Shown here in pieces: positions 1 to 9,364 of a stretch of 64,000 nt of DNA. Made by a program: the position numbers and the translations under genes. The stretch is taken from positions 5,811,501 to 5,875,500 of the forward strand of contig NZ_PDJB01000001.1 in the NCBI RefSeq assembly GCF_002563895.1, read 5' to 3'. This stretch comes from Pseudomonas lurida. GTDB lineage: Bacteria > Pseudomonadota > Gammaproteobacteria > Pseudomonadales > Pseudomonadaceae. Under the pieces are notes generated by a model that saw only the letters and a program-made list of their open reading frames with translations, had not been told where the DNA came from and did no database searches. Every line of letters begins with the position of its first letter. Within the stretch, counting starts at the first letter, position 1.

Positions 1-1
1 T

Positions 2-877
2 GAAGACATCATCAGCAAGACCCCGCCACGCCGCCAGACCCTGCTGTTCTCGGCCACCTACCCGGTGAGCATCAAGCAGCTGGCCTCGAAATTCATGCGC
101 GCGCCGCAACAAGTGAAGGCCGAGGCGTTCCACTCCGATGACCAGATCGAGCAGCGTTTCTACGAGATCTCCCCAGAAGAGCGCATGGAGGCCGTGACCA
201 AAGTCCTGGCGCATTTCCGCCCGGCCTCGTGCGTAGCGTTCTGCTTCACCAAGCAGCAAGTGCAGGAAACCGTGGATCACCTGACGTCCAAGGGTATCTC
301 CGCCGTCGGCCTGCATGGCGACCTGGAGCAGCGCGACCGTGACCAGGTGCTGGCAATGTTCGCCAACCGCAGTACGTCGGTGCTGGTAGCGACCGACGTG
401 GCCGCCCGTGGCTTGGACATTGACTCGCTGGACATGGTCATCAACGTCGAACTGGCCCGCGATTCGGAAATCCACATCCACCGCGTCGGCCGCACCGGTC
501 GCGCGGGTGAGACCGGGATTGCGATCAGCCTGGTCGCCCCGTCCGAAGCGCACCGCGCCCAGGCCATCGAGCAATTGCAGAAGTCGCCGCTGAACTGGGA
601 CCAACTGGACAACCTCAAGCCGCAAAGCGGCGGTCCGCTGCTGCCGCAGATGAGCACCCTGTGCATCGCTGCCGGTCGTAAAGACAAGGTTCGCCCGGGC
701 GATATCCTCGGCGCACTGACCGGTGAAGCCGGCATCCCCGGTGCCCAGGTCGGCAAGATCGCGATCTTTGACTTCCAGGCCTTCGTGGCGGTGGAACGCG
801 GGATCGCCAAACAGGCGCTGCAGCGCTTGAATGACGGCAAGATCAAGGGCCGTTCGTTGCGCGTTCGAATCCTTTAA
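2..877 (+). CDS. dbpA: ATP-dependent RNA helicase DbpA (3' part, cut by the window edge)
   Basis: DEAD-box helicase acting on 23S rRNA during assembly of the large ribosomal subunit. The reading frame is already open at base 2, so about the first 170 residues lie outside the window. What remains starts near helicase motif III (LLFSATYP) and contains motif V (VATDVAARGLDI) and motif VI (HRVGRTGRAG). The last roughly 75 residues form the DbpA RNA-binding domain (GDILGALTGEAGIPGAQVGK.. to RSLRVRIL), which in E. coli DbpA recognises hairpin 92 of 23S rRNA. This C-terminal domain separates it from RhlE, which is also present in the window at 33.8 kb. The GTG at 65 is internal and not a start. No clear intrinsic terminator follows. 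Confidence 0.95.
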   Translation, partial: EDIISKTPPRRQTLLFSATYPVSIKQLASKFMRAPQQVKAEAFHSDDQIEQRFYEISPEERMEAVTKVLAHFRPASCVAFCFTKQQVQETVDHLTSKGISAVGLHGDLEQRDRDQVLAMFANRSTSVLVATDVAARGLDIDSLDMVINVELARDSEIHIHRVGRTGRAGETGIAISLVAPSEAHRAQAIEQLQKSPLNWDQLDNLKPQSGGPLLPQMSTLCIAAGRKDKVRPGDILGALTGEAGIPGAQVGKIAIFDFQAFVAVERGIAKQALQRLNDGKIKGRSLRVRIL

Positions 878-979
878 GAACGCCGCCTATCGACTGTAGG
901 AACAGAATCAATGTGAGAGCTGGCTTGCCTGCTCCCACATCTGATTGCATTCCATGGCTTTTTTTGTGAGGACACCGTT

Positions 980-2158
980 TTGCGCTCGACCGAAGTTGTG
1001 ATCATTGGCGCCGGCGCCGCAGGCTTGATGTGCGCGCTGACCGCCGCCGGGCGCGGGCGCAAGGTGATGTTGATCGACCATGCCAACAAGGCCGGCAAGA
1101 AGATCCTGATGTCCGGCGGTGGCCGTTGCAACTTCACCAATATGTACACCGAGCCGGCCAACTTCCTCTCGCACAATGCACACTTCTGCAAATCCGCCCT
1201 GGCGCGCTACACCCAGTGGGACTTTATCGGGTTGGTGGCCAAGCACGGCGTGCCGTACCACGAGAAGAAACTCGGCCAGTTGTTCTGCGATAACAAATCC
1301 AGTGACATCCTCGGCATGTTGCTCGACGAGTGCATCCAGACGGGCGTCAGCCTGCACCTGGACACCTCGATTGAGACGATTGCCAAACTCGACAGTGGCT
1401 ACCAGTTGCAGACCACGTTGGGTGAGCTGCGCTGTGAGTCGCTGGTGATCGCCACCGGCGGTTTGTCGATCCCGACCCTGGGCGCCACCGGTTTTGGTTA
1501 CCAGGTGGCCAAGCAATTCGGCCACGAACTGCTGCCGACCCGCGCCGGGCTGGTGCCATTCACCATCACTGACCAACTCAAGGAGTTGTGCGGCGAGCTG
1601 TCCGGCACGTCGGTGGATTGTCTGGTCAGCTGCAATGGCCAGAGCTTTCGCGAGAATATCCTGTTTACCCATCGTGGCCTGAGCGGGCCGGCAATCTTGC
1701 AGATCTCTTCGTACTGGGAAACCGGTGACACCGTGGAGATCAACCTGCTGCCCGACCACGACGCCCCTACCTGGCTGCAACAGCAACAGGCCGAACGCCC
1801 CAACAGCGAGCTGAAAACCCTGCTGGGCGAGATCTTCACCAAGAAGATGGCCAACCTGTTGGCAGAGACCTGGTTCGTGTCCAAACCGATGAAGCAGTAC
1901 ACCCACGCCGAAATTGCCGACATCGCGCAAAAACTCGGCAGCTGGCAACTGGTGCCGGCGGGCACCGAGGGCTATCGCACGGCCGAGGTGACCCTGGGTG
2001 GAGTGGACACGCGGGAAGTGTCGTCCAAGACCATGGAATCGCTGAAAAGTCCGGGCCTGTACTTCATCGGTGAAGTGCTGGATGTGACCGGTCACCTGGG
2101 TGGGTTCAACTTCCAGTGGGCGTGGGCGTCCGGCTATGCGGCCGCGCAGTACGCCTGA
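980..2158 (+). CDS. HI0933/YhiN-family FAD-dependent oxidoreductase
   Basis: A 392-residue flavoprotein of the HI0933 (BaiN/YhiN-like) family, the branch typical of Pseudomonas. The N-terminus is a Rossmann dinucleotide-binding fold (VVIIGAGAAGLMCAL, about residues 6-20), followed by the family signature SGGGRCNFTN near residue 50. The C-terminus carries the second FAD contact (GLYFIGEVLDVTGHLGGFNF). The start is TTG at 980, behind a GAGGA-like ribosome site; the next ATG falls inside the nucleotide-binding fold and would destroy it. The substrate is not known and nothing nearby suggests one. A long opposite-strand frame over the gene is a high-GC shadow. Confidence 0.88.
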   Translation: MRSTEVVIIGAGAAGLMCALTAAGRGRKVMLIDHANKAGKKILMSGGGRCNFTNMYTEPANFLSHNAHFCKSALARYTQWDFIGLVAKHGVPYHEKKLGQLFCDNKSSDILGMLLDECIQTGVSLHLDTSIETIAKLDSGYQLQTTLGELRCESLVIATGGLSIPTLGATGFGYQVAKQFGHELLPTRAGLVPFTITDQLKELCGELSGTSVDCLVSCNGQSFRENILFTHRGLSGPAILQISSYWETGDTVEINLLPDHDAPTWLQQQQAERPNSELKTLLGEIFTKKMANLLAETWFVSKPMKQYTHAEIADIAQKLGSWQLVPAGTEGYRTAEVTLGGVDTREVSSKTMESLKSPGLYFIGEVLDVTGHLGGFNFQWAWASGYAAAQYA

Positions 2159-2185
2159 CACCACTTCAAGCTTGAAACGCCATCC

Positions 2186-2258
2186 CCTGTGGGAGCGGGC
2201 TTGCCTGCGACAGCGGTGTCGAATTCACCGCCGTCATCGCAAGCAAGCCCGCGCCCTC
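2186..2258. repeat. REP-type inverted repeat
   Basis: TGTGGGAGCGGGCTTGCCTG is followed about 40 bases later by an imperfect inverted copy (GCAAGCAAGCCCGCGCCC). This is the common Pseudomonas REP hairpin pair and lies between the flavoprotein and the yccS-like gene. Confidence 0.75.
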
Positions 2259-2386
2259 ATTTGGTTGTGTGGTGTTCTTGGGAGAGAGGCTGGAATAAAT
2301 TTTGCGGTTTGATGTGATCGCCACGCTTGCCGTGGCGTCCTTGATAGCTCAATTTAACGGCATCGTCCCGGAAGACTCCAGACTTC

Positions 2387-4570
2387 ATGTCATCGACCTC
2401 GTTCAAGCAGTCCATGCGGCGCCTGTGGGCGCTGGATAAATTCAGCTACAGCATCCGGGTGTTCATCGCCCTCACCGGCAGCATGGCGCTGTGCTGGTAT
2501 CAGGATGAAATGACGTTGTTGATCCCGTTGTTCCTGGGGATTATCGCCAGCGCCCTGGCCGAGACCGATGACAGCTGGCAGGGTCGCCTCAACGCCCTGG
2601 CGGTCACGCTGGTGTGTTTCAGCATCGCCGCGCTGTCGGTGGAGTTGCTCTTCCCCTATCCCTGGATCTTCGCGATCTCCCTGGCCCTGGCCACCTTCTG
2701 CCTGACCATGCTCGGCGCCTTGGGCGAACGCTATGGCGCGATTGCGTCAGCGACGCTGATCCTGTCGGTGTACACCATGATCGGCGTGGACCAGCGCGGT
2801 GGTGCCGTCTCCAATTTCTGGCATGAACCCCTGCTCCTGGTGGCCGGTGCCGCCTGGTACGGCGCCCTGTCGGTGCTCTGGCAGGTGCTGTTTTCCAACC
2901 AGCCGGTGCAGCAGAGCCTGGCGCGGCTGTTTCGCGAACTGGGGCGTTACCTCAAGCTCAAGTCGTCGTTGTTCGAACCGATCCGCCAACTGGATGTGGA
3001 AGCGCGACGCCTGGAACTGGCCCAGCAAAACGGTCGCGTGGTAGCAGCGCTCAACGCGGCGAAGGAAATCATCCTGCACCGCGTGGGCAATGGTCGCCCC
3101 GGCTCGAAAGTCAGCCGCTACCTGAAGCTGTACTTCCTGGCCCAGGACATCCACGAACGCGCCAGTTCGTCGCACTACCCCTACAACGCCCTGGCCGAAG
3201 CTTTCTTCCACAGCGACGTGCTGTTCCGCTGCCAGCGCTTGCTGCGCCAACAGGGCAAGGCCTGCCAGACCCTGGCCGAATCGATCCAGATGCGCCAGCC
3301 ATTCATCTACGACGACAGTTTCGCCGAAGCCCTGGGTGACCTGAACGCGTCCCTGGAACACCTGCGCATCCAGAGCAACCCGGCCTGGCGCGGCCTGCTG
3401 CGCTCGTTGCGCGCCCTGGCGGCCAACCTGTCCACCCTGGACCGCCTGCTGGGCGACGCCAGCAACCCTGACAGCCTGGCAGATGCCACCGACAGCAACC
3501 TGCTGGACCGCGCCCCGCGCAACCTCAAGGAAATGTGGACGCGCCTGCGCACCCAGATGACGCCGACGTCGCTGCTGTTCCGTCACGCACTGCGCCTGTC
3601 CCTGGCGCTGACCGTCGGCTACGGCATGCTGCATGCGATCCACGCGTCCCAGGGCTACTGGATCATCCTCACCACGCTGTTTGTTTGCCAACCGAACTAT
3701 GGGGCGACCCGGCGCAAGCTCGGCCAGCGGATCATCGGCACCGCCATCGGCCTCACCGTGGCGTGGGCGCTGTTCGACCTGTTCCCGAGCCCCCTGGTGC
3801 AGTCCATGTTCGCCATTGCTGCCGGCCTGGTGTTCTTTATCAACCGTACCACCCGCTACACCCTGGCCACCGCTGCCATTACCCTGATGGTGCTGTTCTG
3901 CTTCAACCAGGTTGGCGATGGCTACGGGCTATTCCTGCCACGCCTGTTCGACACCTTGCTCGGCAGCCTGATCGCCGGCCTGGCGGTTTTCCTGTTCCTG
4001 CCGGACTGGCAAGGTCGCCGCTTGAACAAAGTGCTGGCCAACACCCTGAGCTGCAACAGCATCTACCTGCGCCAGATCATGCAGCAATACGCCGCGGGCA
4101 AGAGCGACGACCTGGCCTATCGCCTGGCCCGACGCAATGCGCACAACGCCGATGCGGCGCTGTCCACCACCCTGGCGAACATGCTGATGGAACCGGGCCA
4201 CTTCCGTAAGGAGGCGGACGTGGGCTTCCGCTTCCTGGTGCTGTCGCACACCTTGCTCAGTTATTTGTCCGGGCTGGGCGCGCACCGCGAGACCCCATTA
4301 CCAGCCGAAGTGCGTGAGCATCTGATCGATGGCGCCGGAAATACCTTGGCGGCGAGCATCGATGAAATCGCCACGGGGCTGGCCAACAAGCAGCCGATTG
4401 CGATCCAGAGCGATGCCGAGGAGGCGCTGGCGGCGGACCTGGAGCAGATGCCGGATGAGATTGATGAAGGGCAGCGCTTGGTGCAGACGCAGTTGGCGTT
4501 GATCTGCCGGCAGTTGGGACCGCTGCGTACGCTGGCGGCGCATTTGATCAAGGACACGAGCGCGGTGTAG
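2387..4570 (+). CDS. yccS: YccS/YhfK-family (FUSC) inner membrane protein
   Basis: A 727-residue protein with the two-block architecture of YccS: a cluster of hydrophobic segments at about residues 25-170 (e.g. FIALTGSMALCWYQ), a long soluble helical stretch, a second hydrophobic cluster at about 395-550 (LRLSLALTVGYGML.., ATAAITLMVLFCFN), and a soluble C-terminal tail. FUSC proteins resemble the aromatic-acid efflux component AaeB, but YccS itself has no established substrate. ATG 2387 is preceded only by a weak purine stretch (GGAAGAC). Its stop lies 22 bases from the convergent binding-protein gene. The name rests on family resemblance only. Confidence 0.85.
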   Translation: MSSTSFKQSMRRLWALDKFSYSIRVFIALTGSMALCWYQDEMTLLIPLFLGIIASALAETDDSWQGRLNALAVTLVCFSIAALSVELLFPYPWIFAISLALATFCLTMLGALGERYGAIASATLILSVYTMIGVDQRGGAVSNFWHEPLLLVAGAAWYGALSVLWQVLFSNQPVQQSLARLFRELGRYLKLKSSLFEPIRQLDVEARRLELAQQNGRVVAALNAAKEIILHRVGNGRPGSKVSRYLKLYFLAQDIHERASSSHYPYNALAEAFFHSDVLFRCQRLLRQQGKACQTLAESIQMRQPFIYDDSFAEALGDLNASLEHLRIQSNPAWRGLLRSLRALAANLSTLDRLLGDASNPDSLADATDSNLLDRAPRNLKEMWTRLRTQMTPTSLLFRHALRLSLALTVGYGMLHAIHASQGYWIILTTLFVCQPNYGATRRKLGQRIIGTAIGLTVAWALFDLFPSPLVQSMFAIAAGLVFFINRTTRYTLATAAITLMVLFCFNQVGDGYGLFLPRLFDTLLGSLIAGLAVFLFLPDWQGRRLNKVLANTLSCNSIYLRQIMQQYAAGKSDDLAYRLARRNAHNADAALSTTLANMLMEPGHFRKEADVGFRFLVLSHTLLSYLSGLGAHRETPLPAEVREHLIDGAGNTLAASIDEIATGLANKQPIAIQSDAEEALAADLEQMPDEIDEGQRLVQTQLALICRQLGPLRTLAAHLIKDTSAV

Positions 4571-4592
4571 ACCGACAGGGCCCGCAAGCCGC

Positions 4593-5336
4593 CTACATCC
4601 CATGCTGCTTCATCAACCGCGCATAACTTCCATCTGCCTTCATCTTGGCAATCTCACGGTCAAAGCTGGCAACAATCTGTGCGTGCTCGGGATTCTTCAG
4701 GCTGACCAGGATGTGCAGGCTGTTTTCACTCAGCGGCTTGGGCAAAAACTCCACTGCATTACGCACCCGCCCCGACTCGCGCGACAGGTAATAGCGCGCC
4801 ACATATTCATCCTCCACCGTCAGCCGCACGCGCTGCGCCGCGAGCATGCGCACGGCCATGGCGAAGTTATGCACAGGGACTTTCTGTAGCTGCGCATCCC
4901 CGTCGAAGGCCGCCGAATAGGCATAGCCACGTACCACGGCGACAGGGTAGTCGTGCAGTTGTTCGAGGTTCTGGAACTCAATGGGATCGTCGCGGCGCTT
5001 GATGAAACGCACGCGGTTGAGCAGGTATTCGCCGGAAAACTGTCCCAACTGCGTACGGGCATCGTCGTACCAGGCGTTGACCAGCACGTCATAGCGCCCG
5101 TCGCCCACGCCCATCAACGCCCGGGCCCAGGGCACCTGTTCAAAATCGCTGGCGTAACCCGCACGGGCCAGGGCAGTACTGACGATATCGGTTGCCAGCC
5201 CACCGTTGATCAGCGTGGCATCGGTAAAAGGTGGCCAGGCATCCGCTACCAGCCGCAGACGCTGCGCGAAGGCCGGCTGGGCCAGCAACAACACTCCAAT
5301 CAAAGCAACGGCACGAGAGAATCGCGGCATGCTCAA
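4593..5336 (-). CDS. Periplasmic substrate-binding protein (SBP_bac_3 family)
   Basis: A 247-residue protein with a signal peptide (about residues 1-25, ending AQPAFAQ) followed by one extracellular solute-binding domain of the amino-acid type. Typical features are the opening LRLVADAWPPFTD, the middle segment YPVAVVRGYAYSAAF and the closing IAKMKADGSYARLMKQHGM. No permease or ATPase gene is adjacent, so it may be an orphan receptor, for instance a ligand partner for a sensor, rather than part of a dedicated ABC transporter. It converges on the yccS-like gene and is followed by divergent genes. The ligand cannot be told from the sequence. Confidence 0.82.
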   Translation of the reverse strand: MSMPRFSRAVALIGVLLLAQPAFAQRLRLVADAWPPFTDATLINGGLATDIVSTALARAGYASDFEQVPWARALMGVGDGRYDVLVNAWYDDARTQLGQFSGEYLLNRVRFIKRRDDPIEFQNLEQLHDYPVAVVRGYAYSAAFDGDAQLQKVPVHNFAMAVRMLAAQRVRLTVEDEYVARYYLSRESGRVRNAVEFLPKPLSENSLHILVSLKNPEHAQIVASFDREIAKMKADGSYARLMKQHGM

Positions 5337-5531
5337 AGTCCTTGGCAGGCAGGCGGTGGCCTTAACTCAGGCGAAGCCCGAGGTTCTAACAGTAGCTCAG
5401 ATTACACAAACAAACCGATACCGAACGGACTCGATGATGGCAATTTGACGCCACTCACAAAAATAGCTGATTTAGACAGCGTTGCCCGCTGCGCCTACTA
5501 TCTGCAACAGACATTGATAAGAGAACACGCC

Positions 5532-5984
5532 ATGACAGTTGAATGGGTCTGCAAGCATCACGATGACCTGGGTAAAGAGCAGCTTTACGCCATCCTGCGA
5601 CTGCGCAACGAGGTCTTCGTTGTCGAGCAGAAATGTGTTTACCAGGACCTCGACGGGCAGGACCTGGAGGGCGACACTCACCATCTGATGGCCTGGGAGG
5701 ATGACCAACTGGTTGCATACCTGCGCCTGCTGGACCCGGAGGCCCAGGGCGGTGACGTGGTGATCGGCCGGGTGATCGTGGCGCCAGTGGCGCGCGGCAC
5801 CGGGCTGGGGCATCGGATGATGGAGGAGACACTCAAGCAAATTGCCGATATCTGGCCGCAAACCCCGATATTCCTGTCAGCCCAGGCGCATCTGCAGGGG
5901 TATTACGGGCGGTATGGGTTTGTGGTGGCGGGCGAGGAATACCTTGAGGATGATATTCCCCACATCGGCATGCGCCGCGACTGA
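5532..5984 (+). CDS. elaA: GNAT acetyltransferase, ElaA-like
   Basis: A 150-residue single-domain N-acetyltransferase. The acetyl-CoA pyrophosphate-binding loop is visible (VIVAPVARGTGLGHRMMEE, about residues 76-94), and the typical ElaA start (LRNEVFVVEQKCVYQDLDG) and end (QGYYGRYGFVVAGEEYLEDD) are intact. ATG 5532 is chosen because the family begins here; the frame stays open much further upstream without coding character. A good AT-rich promoter-like region precedes it. The acceptor substrate of ElaA proteins is not established. A REP pair follows the stop. Confidence 0.88.
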   Translation: MTVEWVCKHHDDLGKEQLYAILRLRNEVFVVEQKCVYQDLDGQDLEGDTHHLMAWEDDQLVAYLRLLDPEAQGGDVVIGRVIVAPVARGTGLGHRMMEETLKQIADIWPQTPIFLSAQAHLQGYYGRYGFVVAGEEYLEDDIPHIGMRRD

Positions 5985-5990
5985 GGGCCT

Positions 5991-6066
5991 CTTCGTAGGC
6001 AAGCCAGCTCCCACATTCGAGAGTATTCACAGATCAAATGTGGGAGCGGGTTTGCCCGCGAAGGCG
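5991..6066. repeat. REP-type inverted repeat
   Basis: GGCAAGCCAGCTCCCACATT and the inverted AATGTGGGAGCGGGTTTGCC stand about 25 bases apart in the gap between two convergent genes. Confidence 0.75.
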
Positions 6067-6088
6067 TCAGACGATTCACCACCTACCT

Positions 6089-6385
6089 TCAGGGATACCC
6101 CAGCACCTGCTTCACCGAAGCCAGATTCGCCTCGATCCAACGCCGATCAATCGCTCCCCAACTGCGAACCCGATAGCGCCCGGCATGGTTGCGGGCGCCG
6201 TCTTCCTGTTCGAACTCACACACGATGTCCAGGTCGGCCAATGCCGCAATCGTGTCCTGGGCCGTGCGCCGGGGCATGCCCGTCACCTCGGTCAATGCCG
6301 GCACACTGCTAGCCTGGCCGCTGTCGATCAGGTAGGCCACGTAAAGGCGGCGGTAAAAGCTGCTCTTGGTCTTGCTCACATCCAT
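6089..6385 (-). CDS. Small winged-helix DNA-binding protein
   Basis: A 98-residue protein. Residues about 8-65 read as a winged helix: FYRRLYVAYLIDSG, then the recognition-helix region VTGMPRRTAQDTIAALADL and the wing IVCEFEQEDGARNHAGRYRV. It is a conserved single-domain protein in Pseudomonas without a named role. It lies directly downstream of the metallopeptidase gene on the same strand (19 bases), so the two are probably co-transcribed. Target and ligand are unknown. Confidence 0.75.
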   Translation of the reverse strand: MDVSKTKSSFYRRLYVAYLIDSGQASSVPALTEVTGMPRRTAQDTIAALADLDIVCEFEQEDGARNHAGRYRVRSWGAIDRRWIEANLASVKQVLGYP

Positions 6386-6404
6386 GGTCGTTCGCCTTGT
6401 GCGG

Positions 6405-6905
6405 TCAGGGTTTGCCCTGCAGGTCGCGGTAAGTGAGGTATACCCGCAGGTCGAATTCCACCTGATGGTAGCCCGGCATCATGTACTCACAGAGTTTATA
6501 GAACGCCTTGTTGTGGTCCGATTCCTTGAAGTGCGCCAGTTCATGTACCACGATCATGCGCAGAAACTCGGGCGCGGCTTCCTTGAACAGCGCGGCAATA
6601 CGGATCTCTTTCTTCGATTTCAGGTTGCCACCTTGCACCCGCGAGATCGTGGTGTGCAGGCCGAGGGCGCGGTGGGTCAGGTCCAGGCGGTTATCGAACA
6701 GCACCTTGTCGATCGCCGGCGCGTTGCGCAGGTGTTCCTGCTTCAAGGCCAGGGCATAGGCATACAACGCCTTGTCGCTCTGCACGGCGTGCCGTTCGGG
6801 GTAACGTTGCTCCAGGTAGGCACCCAACTGGTCCTTGGCGATCAACTGGCGCACTTGCTCTTGGAGGGCGGCGGGATAGGCCTGGAGGTATTTCAGCGCG
6901 GTCAT
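6405..6905 (-). CDS. YgjP-like zinc metallopeptidase (M48/DUF45 type)
   Basis: A 166-residue cytoplasmic protein with a zinc-protease signature VVHELAHFKESDHNKAFY at about residues 115-132: HExxH in the form HELAH, followed by a third histidine in the DHNKAF segment, as in the YgjP/DUF45 group. There is no signal peptide or membrane segment. It begins 42 bases beyond the end of the GGDEF/EAL gene on the same strand, so read-through is possible. The natural substrate of this group is not known. Confidence 0.85.
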   Translation of the reverse strand: MTALKYLQAYPAALQEQVRQLIAKDQLGAYLEQRYPERHAVQSDKALYAYALALKQEHLRNAPAIDKVLFDNRLDLTHRALGLHTTISRVQGGNLKSKKEIRIAALFKEAAPEFLRMIVVHELAHFKESDHNKAFYKLCEYMMPGYHQVEFDLRVYLTYRDLQGKP

Positions 6906-6947
6906 GGGTTCTGCAACAGGGTTCGGATGAGCGCCAGTGTAGCGAAT

Positions 6948-9053
6948 TCAGCGCACACGGGCGCGGCACCAGCGCGCCACTTCCTCAGCCACCAACGGCT
7001 GCGCGGCCAACGGGCCCTGAATGAACGGGCAACCGTTGGCCTTGAGCCACTGGGCTTGCTCCTGGGTTTCCACACCCTCGGCAACCACGACCACATCAAA
7101 ATGGCCGCAGAGCTCGATAATGCTGCGCGCCATCACTGCATCCCGCGCGGAGCCCGGCAAGCGCGCGACCAGTTGCGGGTCGAGCTTGAGGGTGTCGAAC
7201 GCCAGGTCGCGCAGATGCGCCAGGGAACAATTGCCCAGGCCAAAGTCATCCAGGGCGGTGCGCACGCCCATCTGACGCAATAACGTGAGTTGCTTGGTCG
7301 ACTCTTCCAGGTTGTTCATCAGGCTGTCTTCGCTGATTTCAACCTCCAACTGGTGCCCCTGCAACCCATGTCGGTCGAGCACCTGCTGCAGTTGGATCGC
7401 AAGGTTAGGCATATTGAACTGGTTGCTGCTCAGGCTCACGCTCAGCACCAGGTCATCATCGAAGGTGGCCTGCCACGCCTGGCGTTGCGCGGCGACCTGT
7501 TGATAAATCCACGTGCTCAGTTGGCTGATCAACCGCGCCTCTTCCAGCAACGGCAAGAACAGCCCCGGCGGCACATCGCCGACACTCGGGTGCTGCCAGC
7601 GCAACAATGCTTCGACGCCGCGCAGACGCCCGTCCGCCAGGGAAACCTGAGGCTGGTAGACGAGGGTGAAATCCTTGTTGTGAATCGCCGTGCGCACGCT
7701 GTCTTCGAGCATCAGTCGCGAACGGGCACGGCCGTTCATTTCCTGGTCGTAGTAGCGATATTGCTGACGGCCCGCGCGCTTGGCTTCGTACATGGCGATG
7801 TCAGCCGCACGCAGCAGGCCATTCAAGTCCGAGCCGCAATCCGGGAACGTGGCGATGCCGATGCTGACGCCAAGCATCACATCCAGGCCATCCACCTGCT
7901 GGCAGACCGACACGCGTTCGATCAGTTTTTCCGCAATCTTCGCCGCCTGCTCCGGGAACTCCAACTCCAGCAGCGCGGTGAATTCATCGCCGCCCATGCG
8001 CCCCAGAGTGTCGTAGGAACGCAGGCAGCCCTGTAACTGCTCCGAGACCCAGCGCAGTACCCGGTCGCCGGCGTCATGGCCCAGGGAATCGTTGACCCGC
8101 TTGAAACCGTCGAGGTCCAGGTAGAGCAATACCAACGATTGCTCCACGCGCTCGCTGCGCAACAGGATGTTCTCTACCGCCTGATAAAAACCGCGGCGGT
8201 TCAGCAACCCGGTCAATGGGTCGGTGACCGCCTGAAACTCCAGTTGCTGATGCAGATGGCGCACTTCGGACATATCCAGCACCGTCACCACCATCGCCTT
8301 CTGTTCGGCAGGTAACGGCGCACAGGACAAGGCCACCGGCACCTGTTGGCCGCGGCCGGTGCGCAAGATCGCATCGTGCAGGCGCCAGGTGTTGCTCTGG
8401 CGGTAAGCGCTGTACATCTGCGAATCGAACCATGCGGGCACATGGGGTTTCTGCAGGAAACTCAAGAATTCCTGCCCCTGCAGCTCATCTATCTTGGCAT
8501 TGAGCAGGCGGGATATCGCCGGGTTGGCGTACTCGATCATGCCCTCCTCGCTCACCACCAGGATGCCTTCGGCCGCGTTGTCCAACACCGACGCATTGAA
8601 GGCGCGTGCGGACTCCAGGTCATGGCTCAGGCGCTGCAAGGCCCGGCGATTGCGCTGGTGCTCCAGCAACGCCTGGACCTTGGGCTTGAGAATATGTGGA
8701 TCGAAAGGTTTGAACAGGTAATCGATGGCGCCGCTGGCGTAGCCTTCCAGCACGGCGGCAGGTGATTGGGCGTTGGCGCTGAGAAAGATGATCGGGGTCA
8801 TCCGCGTGCGCTGGTTGCCGCGCATCAGGCGGGCCACTTCAAAGCCGTCCATGCCGGGCATCTTTACGTCCAGCAGCACCAGGTCGACTTCGTGCGCCAG
8901 CAGCAATTCGAGCGCTTCCAGGCCAGAACCGGCGGTGATGACCTGCCAGTCTTCGCGCTGCAAAAGCGCGCGCATGCTGAGCAGGTTTTCCGCGTAGTCA
9001 TCGACCACCAAAAGAACCGAACGACCATCGCCGTGGTGTGGAGCGCATTCCAT
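6948..9053 (-). CDS. Response regulator with REC-PAS-GGDEF-EAL domains (cyclic-di-GMP turnover)
   Basis: A 701-residue cytoplasmic regulator. REC domain, residues 12-135: acidic pair in VVDDY, phospho-acceptor D62 (LVLLDVKMPGMDG), conserved K115. PAS domain about 150-265. GGDEF domain about 275-435, with an intact active site GGDEF (354-358) and an RxxD inhibitory site (RSYD, 345-348) placed five residues before it, so diguanylate cyclase activity with product inhibition is expected. EAL domain about 450-695: EAL (481-483), DD (602-603) and AEGVE are present, but the metal-binding Asn of the VNLS motif is Ser (S540), loop 6 reads DDFGLGNCS instead of DDFGTGYSS, and the QGY motif is QGP. Phosphodiesterase activity is therefore doubtful. 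No cognate kinase lies beside it. Confidence 0.92.
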   Translation of the reverse strand: MECAPHHGDGRSVLLVVDDYAENLLSMRALLQREDWQVITAGSGLEALELLLAHEVDLVLLDVKMPGMDGFEVARLMRGNQRTRMTPIIFLSANAQSPAAVLEGYASGAIDYLFKPFDPHILKPKVQALLEHQRNRRALQRLSHDLESARAFNASVLDNAAEGILVVSEEGMIEYANPAISRLLNAKIDELQGQEFLSFLQKPHVPAWFDSQMYSAYRQSNTWRLHDAILRTGRGQQVPVALSCAPLPAEQKAMVVTVLDMSEVRHLHQQLEFQAVTDPLTGLLNRRGFYQAVENILLRSERVEQSLVLLYLDLDGFKRVNDSLGHDAGDRVLRWVSEQLQGCLRSYDTLGRMGGDEFTALLELEFPEQAAKIAEKLIERVSVCQQVDGLDVMLGVSIGIATFPDCGSDLNGLLRAADIAMYEAKRAGRQQYRYYDQEMNGRARSRLMLEDSVRTAIHNKDFTLVYQPQVSLADGRLRGVEALLRWQHPSVGDVPPGLFLPLLEEARLISQLSTWIYQQVAAQRQAWQATFDDDLVLSVSLSSNQFNMPNLAIQLQQVLDRHGLQGHQLEVEISEDSLMNNLEESTKQLTLLRQMGVRTALDDFGLGNCSLAHLRDLAFDTLKLDPQLVARLPGSARDAVMARSIIELCGHFDVVVVAEGVETQEQAQWLKANGCPFIQGPLAAQPLVAEEVARWCRARVR

Positions 9054-9364
9054 GCTACGTCTCTTCCTTAGGAGCCACTCCGGTCACTTCTGGGAGAAAA
9101 CCCGGACAAACACTGAGGCCTCACTCTATCTCCGGTTCCATAAAATCAGAAGTAATCGCAGTGCCATCATTGCGCCAATTCTCAGGAAGCCGACTAACGG
9201 TCAAGGCCTGAAGCCCACGGAGCATGGGCGACATGGCTTTTTGACACTCTGTTGACGCCAATAAATTGCCAGCTACCGTTTAACAAGAGGCTTAACACCA
9301 CCTATAAAGAACCTGTCTGGCCCAAGGGCCATAGCCTACACCCCTCTGTAAAAAGGCCTACGCC
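9054..9364. other. Divergent promoter region, 311 bases without a gene
   Basis: This gap between the GGDEF/EAL gene and the alginate lyase gene is moderately AT-rich and should hold both promoters. The only structure seen is a perfect 6-bp inverted repeat with a 2-base spacer (TGGCCCAAGGGCCA, 9318-9331), 34 bases before the lyase start. No AlgU-type promoter (GAACTT..TCTGA) was found. Confidence 0.5.

Noticed and set aside
908..2164. A 418-codon minus-strand frame opposite the flavoprotein gene
   Set aside because: Antisense shadow; the plus-strand frame contains complete FAD-binding and family motifs.
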